Below are positions 28,781 through 37,700 of a stretch of 64,000 bases of DNA, one piece after another. Location: positions 632,001 to 696,000 of the forward strand of contig BROG01000133.1 of the NCBI GenBank assembly GCA_030159075.1, given 5' to 3'. Made by a program: the position numbers and the translations under genes. The notes under the pieces were generated by a model. That model saw only the letters and a list, made by a program, of their open reading frames with translations, searched no databases and was not told the DNA's origin. Source of the DNA: Atrina japonica (Eukaryota > Mollusca > Bivalvia > Pterioida > Pinnidae). Within the stretch, counting starts at the first letter, position 1; the number at the start of each line of letters is the position of its first letter.

Positions 28781-31700
28781 CACACACATATATTTTGTTC
28801 AAACATGTACACATTTCATGCTCTACACTGACAAACATTTGGCAAAAATAAAAGATGTTTGTTTACTGTTACCGGAAACCCCCAAAATTAGGGTAGGTAG
28901 GTCGATTTTTTATTTTACATATCTTCTTTAAATTTTTTTTTTTTGTTTGCTTGTTTTTTAATTGGTTATTAGTAGCGAAAATCACATCACCATCACATAG
29001 TCCTGTATCAATCTCATATCCATTTAAGGATACAGTAAATTCCAGCCAAGATTCTGCTTCACCATGAACATTGACAAAAATGTCAAATAAGGTTTTTTCG
29101 TTAGGAAATGCATGTATCAGTATTTTGCCCATCTGATGACAACAATATGCCAGATTGATGGCCTACACATGCATCAACTCCATCTTGGGGTAATTTGTCA
29201 TTACCAATGACGCTGTGAATGTAACATTTCATATAGATAATTAGTATTAACTTCTGAATCAACCGTTCTGAAGTACTGCACCAGACAAATGCTTGACACT
29301 ACAATCAAAGAGCATTACAAATGCTACATGATGAATCTCAAAACAAACACTTTCAATACAGAAAAGAGATCCTACAAAACCAGATTTTCCGAAAACATGG
29401 AAAAATGTTTTAGTGTCAGCAGCAAAAAGGTAGGGTCAGGCGGGTAACCGTAAACAAACATATATTTTATTTTGGCCTTATAGACAAAGTTTTGACCACA
29501 TACATAAACATACACAGTTACTAACATACATCGTATATAATGTTAATAATGTACAGAATTAATTATAGAAGTTTTATTAATATAAAAACATATATAATAC
29601 ATGTGTGTCTAGTCATAGACATGCATTACCATACAAATGTACTGCTTGCAAAATTAGTAAAATTATGATAATCATACACACAGGCACATTTGCATTCTTA
29701 TCTGTAATATTAGGAGCCAAAAAGCTCCAGTGGTTATAAAAATGGGAGCTATTTTCAAAATTTCTGGCACCAAATCAGTAAATTTAAATAGCTTGATCTA
29801 GCATGAAGTGAGCTTATTTCTGGATATGGAAATTGATGTACACACACTACTGTATACAATCATTGTGTATTGTTGTTCTTAAATCATCTAAATTTATTAT
29901 ATCCCAACTCTGGAAATGTGGTTCCTAATACAGGTATTGAAGTTCCATTTTTTGTAAAATTCAGAACCTGGGACGAATCGGTGGTAAATGTTTGAAACCA
30001 TATGAAAAACAAGAGGGCCTCAATCGCTCACATGAGAAGACCAAGAAGAATATGTACATTGTAAAAGTAGGCTGATCTGGCCAAGAAACATAAATATTGC
30101 AGTTTTAAGAAATTCATAAAAATATCTAAACATAGAGTAATCAAACAATACTAAGCTCACCTTACATGGCAATTTTGCCTCTATACTGATAATCGGATTT
30201 TCTTAATCAATTTTCATTTCATTTTGGCAATGAAATATATGCATTATATTTCACCAGTGAAAAATAACATAGATACATCATCAGAGTAAGATTGGGAAGT
30301 CTAGTCTTTCTACTTTCTGAGATAATGCCCAAATCAAATCTTCTTAATGTGGTCATTCAACTTTGAAATGTAGGTCAGATGCCAAATCTGCAAATTTCAA
30401 GCTAATGGGCTTCACTAGACACATCATCACTGCAAGATATCACCAGTCACATTATCCATACAAGTTTGGTCTGTCTAGTGCTACTACCTTCTCAGATAAT
30501 GCCCAAATTAAATCTTCTTAACCTGGACACTCAACCATGAAATGTAGGTCAGATGCACCATCTGCAACATGCAAGCTGATAGTCATCATATGACACATCA
30601 TCCATGCAAGTTTGGTCTGTCTAAGGCTACCTCAAGTACTTCTTTCTGAGAAAAGGCCCAAATCAAATCTTCTCAACGTGGTCCCTCAACCGTGAAATGT
30701 AGGTCAGATGCCAAATCTTTAATCTGCAATCTAATGTGCATCATTAGATGCATCATCAGTGAAAAATTGGGAAGTCTAGCCTTTCTACATGTACTATCAG
30801 AGATAATGCTGAAATTAAATCTTCTTAACATGACCAATGAACCATAAATCTTCTTAACATGGTCACTCAACTGTGAAATGTAGGTCATATGCAGCATCAG
30901 AAAACCCACATTTTGATGCTCATAGCTTGATCTATCATGCTTTTAAGTTTTATGATTCTAGCACTTCCGGTTACAAAAAAAACAGTGTGGATGCCGACGC
31001 CAAGGCCGGGGGTATAGCATAATCTCCCCCCCTCACTTTGTAAGGTGAGCTAAAAAAAAAAAAACATTTCAGCAAAATTCTTGCACAAAAACATTTCTTC
31101 AGCTGCAATGTATATAGAAGTAAAACACATGAAATAAATGAATGCAAGGGGAGATAATGGAGGAAATCATGCAAAAATGAATGAATATGACAAAGTCTGA
31201 AAAGACTTCAAAAACATGTTAAAAATTAATAATCTGATTTCTATTGAAAATACAAACTTGAATCATCCATTCATGGAGATCACTCTGTTTTTCAATTTAT
31301 GTAGCTGTTCTGGAGAAATTTTTTTTTAAAAAAGGGATATCTTATGTGACAAATTTTGCCCCACCCTAGATCAAACCCTGGGCTGATCTGGCTGAAAACT
31401 ATAAACTTAGAGAACCTTGAGTATTTGCTTCCAGTAAAGTTTCATCGAAACCCTTTATTGGTTTTGAAACAAAAGATGATGGTGTGAAAAATGCAACTCT
31501 CCCCCTCTTCATTTTTGCAGTCTTTTAAATTCGACAAGCCTCGGGTTTGTCATTCAAAAATCTTACCCTTTGATTGAGATTCCTTTGCCATACCCTCAAG
31601 TTAGGGATAGATTCTATTAATCAGTGAGATGGCAGCCATCTCTAAGGACCCTGTTGTATTAAAACTAAGAGATCTAAAAACTTCAGCCTCACTGAATTTG

Positions 31701-34700
31701 AAAAATAAAGCTCTGAACAAAATCAAAAATGGAAGTATGTTAGGAAGATTGCAAGGCATCACAAAAAGTAACAATTGTGTCAACTATTACATAAAATGTT
31801 GTTTTGACTTGGATCTAGTCAGAATGCTATTAATAGGAAACTTGTACACATCAAAATGACAACTTTTGGTGTTGTTTAGATCTGTCATACATTGTATCAT
31901 ATTACGCTGTTGTGTGATTTTTTTGTTGAAATTGGACATTGACAATAAAACTACATGTTTCGGCAGTCATCTTGAAAATGGTCACTTTTTTTAACGCTTT
32001 TGATGTCATCGACTTTGCCCTATCAAGTATTGGGAATCAAACAATTTGTTTCGAGTATTGGAGAGTAAACAGTTTATATGTTATATGTGTCAAGTGTTGG
32101 AGCGTAAACAGTTTATATGTTATATGTGTCAAGTATTGGAGAGTAAATAGTTTATACGTTATATGTGTCAAGTATTGGAGAGTAAACAGTTTATACGTTA
32201 TATGTGTCAAGTATTGGAGAGTAAACAGATTATACGTTATATGTGTCAAGTACTGGAGAGTAAACAGTTTATACGTTTAATGTATCAAGTATTGGAGAGT
32301 AAACAGTTAATACGTTTAATGTATCAAGTATTGGAGAGTAAACAGTTTATACGTTTAATGTATCAAGTATTGGAGAGTAAACAGTTAATACGTTACATGT
32401 ATATGTATCATGTATTGGAGAGTAGTTTTTATCATACATGTATGTCTATATAAATGTACTAGATACGACTACATTTGTATATGCGATACTGACACCCTCC
32501 ATGCATTAAATATACTTGTAATGCACCCCCTGTTCGGAACTTCTCTATTTACAATGTATATTGCAATCAATGAAAAGAAAAAAGAATTTAGAGTGTCATT
32601 GGTTTCCTGTACATTTCATTGTCTGCTCATTCGGTGTCATCCAAAATCTTGAAACTGATCACAGTGAAAGGATTTTTTATTCTTTGTCAGAATTAGAAAG
32701 TATGTTTTTTTTTTGTATCTTGTTATGAGTTATAATTTGTAATTTAGACACATGATAAAAAGATTATATGACCATTTTGATATCATACTCCTTCTTAACC
32801 CTAGGTCCCAATATCAGCACTCCGGTCATCTGATGAGAAGGAGTACAATATCAAAATGATCATATAATAACCTCTCTTTATATCAAGTATTGAGAGGTAA
32901 ATAGTTTATATCAAGTATTGGGGAGTAAACAGTTTTTATATCAAGTATTTGGAGTCAAATAGTTTATATCAAGTATTGGGGAGTAAACAGTTTTTATATC
33001 AAGTATTTGGAGGTAAATAGTTTATATCAAGTATTGGGGAGTAAACATTTTTTATATCAAGTATTTGGAGGTAAATAGTTTATATCAAGTATTGGGGAGT
33101 AAACAGTTTTTATATCAAGTATTTGGAGGTAAATAGTTTATATCAAGTATTTAGAGGAACAAGTATACAGTTTATATCAAGGACTGGGGGAGTACATAGT
33201 TTATCAAGAATTGAGGAAACAATAGCACATGTAAAAACAACTTTGTAAAAATCTCTGAGAAGAAAAAGCAGCTCTTACCTACAACTGAGTCTTTCAACTT
33301 GATCAAGATATTTCATTAACCAAATTTATGATATTACAATTGTGGTTGTCAATCGTTGATGATGGGGAACTTGTACTAATTAAAATGACAACTTCCAGGA
33401 ACTACAGCATAAATGACGTACATGTACTATTGTTATGCATTAGCTTCCCTAATGTACATGTTTAATATACACATGAACATACATTGTATATATACATGCA
33501 TACTGTATACTGGTCCTATAAAAATGTGTAAGTATCTATTATCTACACTGACTGATATATACATTTACACAAGTAGATATTATAATGAATTAATAAACAG
33601 TAAAATAATACATTCAATTGATCCTGTGTTTACCTTAGACCTATGGTACTGGAACTCAATCATTTTCACTGAAATATGCTGCATAATTCATTGTTTATAT
33701 GATACAGAGTTCCAGATAATCTGCATACAGGTACATGTATTTCCCTATTGGATGTATGCAAGCAAATTAAAATCCATATGTAGGATACCCAATGCAACTT
33801 AAATCTGAAGTGTAAAATTAACCCATTCACCCCTAAAGACACATTTGGACTGGTCTAAGTCACTGATTTACACAAGAGTTAATTGTTTTTCAGGGGTTGA
33901 TGAGTTAAACACACTGGATCTGAAACTTTATAGCTGAAAGATAAAGGATTGAGTGTGTTTGTTCCCAATGGCAATGGATATTAGTCATATACATGTACAT
34001 GTAGAATGTTCAAACTTTGCGGCAGAGGACTGTATCGGTACCGATACATTGTAATGTTTTTTACTGATTCCTATGACCCAGATGTTTTATTTACTTTACA
34101 TGTTTACCTCCCGACAAAATATCAGCAATCAAAACAAAATGTTGTTCCATAATTTTAGGGAAAAAAAATGGCAGATTGTTAATTTGACTCAGTGGCATGG
34201 GCAGATATATGTAACAGCACCTTTGTTTTTCTGATTTGTTCTGATTTTTAGTATTGTTATTTTTTACTTAAATCAATATCAATATCAAAGGTTAATGTAC
34301 ATGTACCCTTTTAGTTTGGAACAAGGTCCTGTACCCTTTCAATTGGAAATGTTATGCCACAGCAGTGTAAATGGACCAAATTGACAAAAAGAAACCACAT
34401 GTACATGTCATAAGAACAAAGGCAGAAAACTTGTGATTAAATTTCAAGTTTGTAACTTCTTTATTTTACTGACAACATGATTGTAATCTGAAGGCATGAA
34501 AGTTTTTGATTGAGTGGTGCTTTAAAATTTTACTTTGTTGTTTCTGAATGTGCAGCTATATACATGTAGTAAACTTCATTGGGAAATTTTTGTTTAAAAC
34601 TAGGGAAAAAATAGCATATATTGCATTGGGAATGGACCCACATGTTGATGATACATGTACATGTATTAGTCCTCGGATGTAGCTTTAGATCCTCAAGTCT

Positions 34701-37700
34701 TTTTAGTCTGTGCACCATAAAGTTCTACATTATTGTATATCCACATTTTATTGACCATTGGTGGATTACAGTAGTCAAAATTTTAACTTGTCCTGAAGGG
34801 CAAGTAGACTACCAATCTACTCATCTGAAATCCAGTGCTACTTCAATTATACATGTTTTATGTCCAAAAGTTACCATATGTACATGTACAATGTATCAAA
34901 ATATCTTTGGTGTTTATTACATTATACTTAGGATTGAAAAACTGTCACTACACCACACTAGTGTAGTACTACAATATACATGTATACATACACATTGTGT
35001 ACAGGTACATGTATAACATACATGTGTACTATTGCTTTTAAAATCAGGCACAGAAATTCAGATTGTAAATTTCTCCCTTCCCTCATATCTTAAAAATTGT
35101 ATGAAGGTTATTGGAGTCAGGCTTCTGGGTATAAGTAACAGTTGGCATAACTTGGAATTTACCTTTTTTTTAATTTACTCGGGCTTTTAAAAACTTTACA
35201 TGATATTATTGCACTTGGGAAAAATATAACCTTTTAAATTAGAGAGATCAAGAGAGTAGAAGAAAATTGAAAAGCCTGGATTTGATGTACATTAAAGTCA
35301 ATGTACTGTGATTTCTTGATAAAAAATCAATTAAAGGTGCTTACCATTCACAACGGTTAGGCTAGTACTAACCATGTTTTATGAATGGTCCAGAATTCCA
35401 ACAAAATTGTGACTGACAAGTTGCAAAATATTTTCATCATAAATGAAATATTCATTTTTTATTCTGAAAATTCATTATTTTTTGTTTCTGATCAGTTTCA
35501 GACCTGACATTTGGCAACGTTTCTTAAGAAAATCAAAAGTGTAAATTCAGTTTTTGGCAGTGTTTGTAATGCTACTGTTGAATCATGGGAAGGAACTCAA
35601 CTCAGAGCAGGTGCCAGTGTGGCCGTGGTTGTACACATTACCTCGGTGGAACTGGATAGTACTAACTGGCCCGTTCCAGTGAATGATAAGCAGCCATGGT
35701 AATTGTTTCATCAATGCACTGTATAGTTTTACTTAAGTATATATAATGTGCTGGATTATCATACAAATTTGTCATATTTAATGCATGTATATGTTAATGT
35801 GCAAAGTAATAATTGTTTTATCCATTGCACAATGTTAGAGTACAAATAAGTGACTGTAATTTCAATGAGTATTAGTTTTGAGGCACTAACTGACTTAAAG
35901 TCTTACATGTATATTTTAATTACTTTCATTGGGTTTTTTTTATCATCATTAAAGGAGGCATTTGTTTTTGTAAAGGAAAATTCAATGTCTCACTCTCATA
36001 ATTGTACACTGTACAATGTACATGACGATACATTTTTTCTATCATGATGTAAATGGCATACATGTACATGTACGATGTACATAAAAATTAACTTGGTATA
36101 TCATCAAAGGAAAAATCATGTACATGTATAGTGTTCCTTTGATATCATATACTAGAACATGTAAATGTATGTGTTTTTCTATATAATACATTGCAAACTG
36201 ATTGTTTAAAGGTAATTTTTTACAGATTGTCATGTAAGGTCAAAAATTTTTCTTTGTGTAATCTTACATATGTTGTACATGTATATTTTTGGTCTATGAT
36301 TTGAACCTACATAACTACATTTGTACATCAACTTTTAAAAACAACATGACATACATTGACTTATAACTTTGGACAGCAAAAAGATACTTCATACAGAGAC
36401 ATGTAAATACAGTAAAATTACCACAGTTATGCCATTTTCCAGGTATCTGTAGGCTATCATTTTGCAATACAATTACAGAACTGCAATTATCATGAGAATG
36501 TCTATTCAACATTTTTTCTGAATGGATTTAATAAGATTAATATCCGGAACTTACGATGACATTAAGCATCCAAGATGCTAGCTCTTTTTCATCCCTGTGG
36601 ATCTTTATTTTGGATATTTTGAAAAATCCATTAATTGTAAGTGCCCATGTCTTTATAAGCACCCCTTCCCCCTTTTTTACATATGATTGAAAATCTTTTC
36701 AAGCTGGTTGACAATTGAGGTGTGGACCTGAAAAACCATAAGTAAGTTTATCTGTAGCCCCCAGAACAGAATTATATTGTAGGTGTCCTCAGTAATAACT
36801 ACAGCAACTTTATCACTGAGCCTTATAAAAAATAATTGTTTTATATCAATTTGACTATCAATTGGTTCCATTAACATGATTAAGCACCCACCCCTTTTTC
36901 TGATTTTTGTAGCACCCTATGTGCTTAATGGGTCGAATACAGTATACATAAATGTATATCATCAATAAAAATTAACTTTACAAGATAGAATTTAAAAAAA
37001 TATTTACCTGTTTATGATAATTACAAATAAAACCTTTTCACTTACTGTGTGTCCCTGCAACTTTGGAAATAGGTTTTTGTACATGTAAATATTTCGTAAA
37101 AATGTCATCACGTTGGAACATTATCTATAGTCATCAAATATAGACAGAGTCATAAACTCTTATCCCCAATGATTACATTTCAACATAAAGTAAATCTTAA
37201 ATAATCCTGAATTGCTAAATTCTAATTATGACTGTTGTTGGAGATGAAACTGGATGCTTACATACATGTACATGTTTCATGTTCAATTGCGTAAAGTCAA
37301 TGGAAGATTCAATTCACATGCTGGGGTGTTTCACTGGATTTTTCAATCCACTGTCTTTTGTGACATACAATGTAAGAGTGATGAGATGTAAACACCCTGA
37401 TAAAAATAAACAAGTATTGCCGAAAATCAACAACAACAATGGCTGGCGCCATTCTCGCTAACTGAGAATTTAGGGTTTTACTGGAACACTGTAACTGTGG
37501 TCTTGTCACTTCAGACTAAGAGTGTAAAATCATTGGATATATACATGTACATGTAATATTTTCAATCTCATTACCAGGAATCAAACCCAGGACATCTCAC
37601 TCATAAAATGATTTTTCTAGATCTACCACTAGACCATCAAGTTAAAATGGATTATTGATCAAGTCTAAATCAAATGTATTAGAACTTTTATTAGGTTTTA

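Noticed and set aside
32764..32867. Hammerhead ribozyme suggested by CTGATGAG in the loop/right arm
   Set aside because: No matching GAAA core segment and stem arrangement was found; it is simply part of a palindrome.
35511..35702. 63-codon frame with a coding-like look inside PRKD intron 1
   Set aside because: Starts only at TTG, no recognised motif, no convincing splice partners; could be a transposon relic but unsupported.
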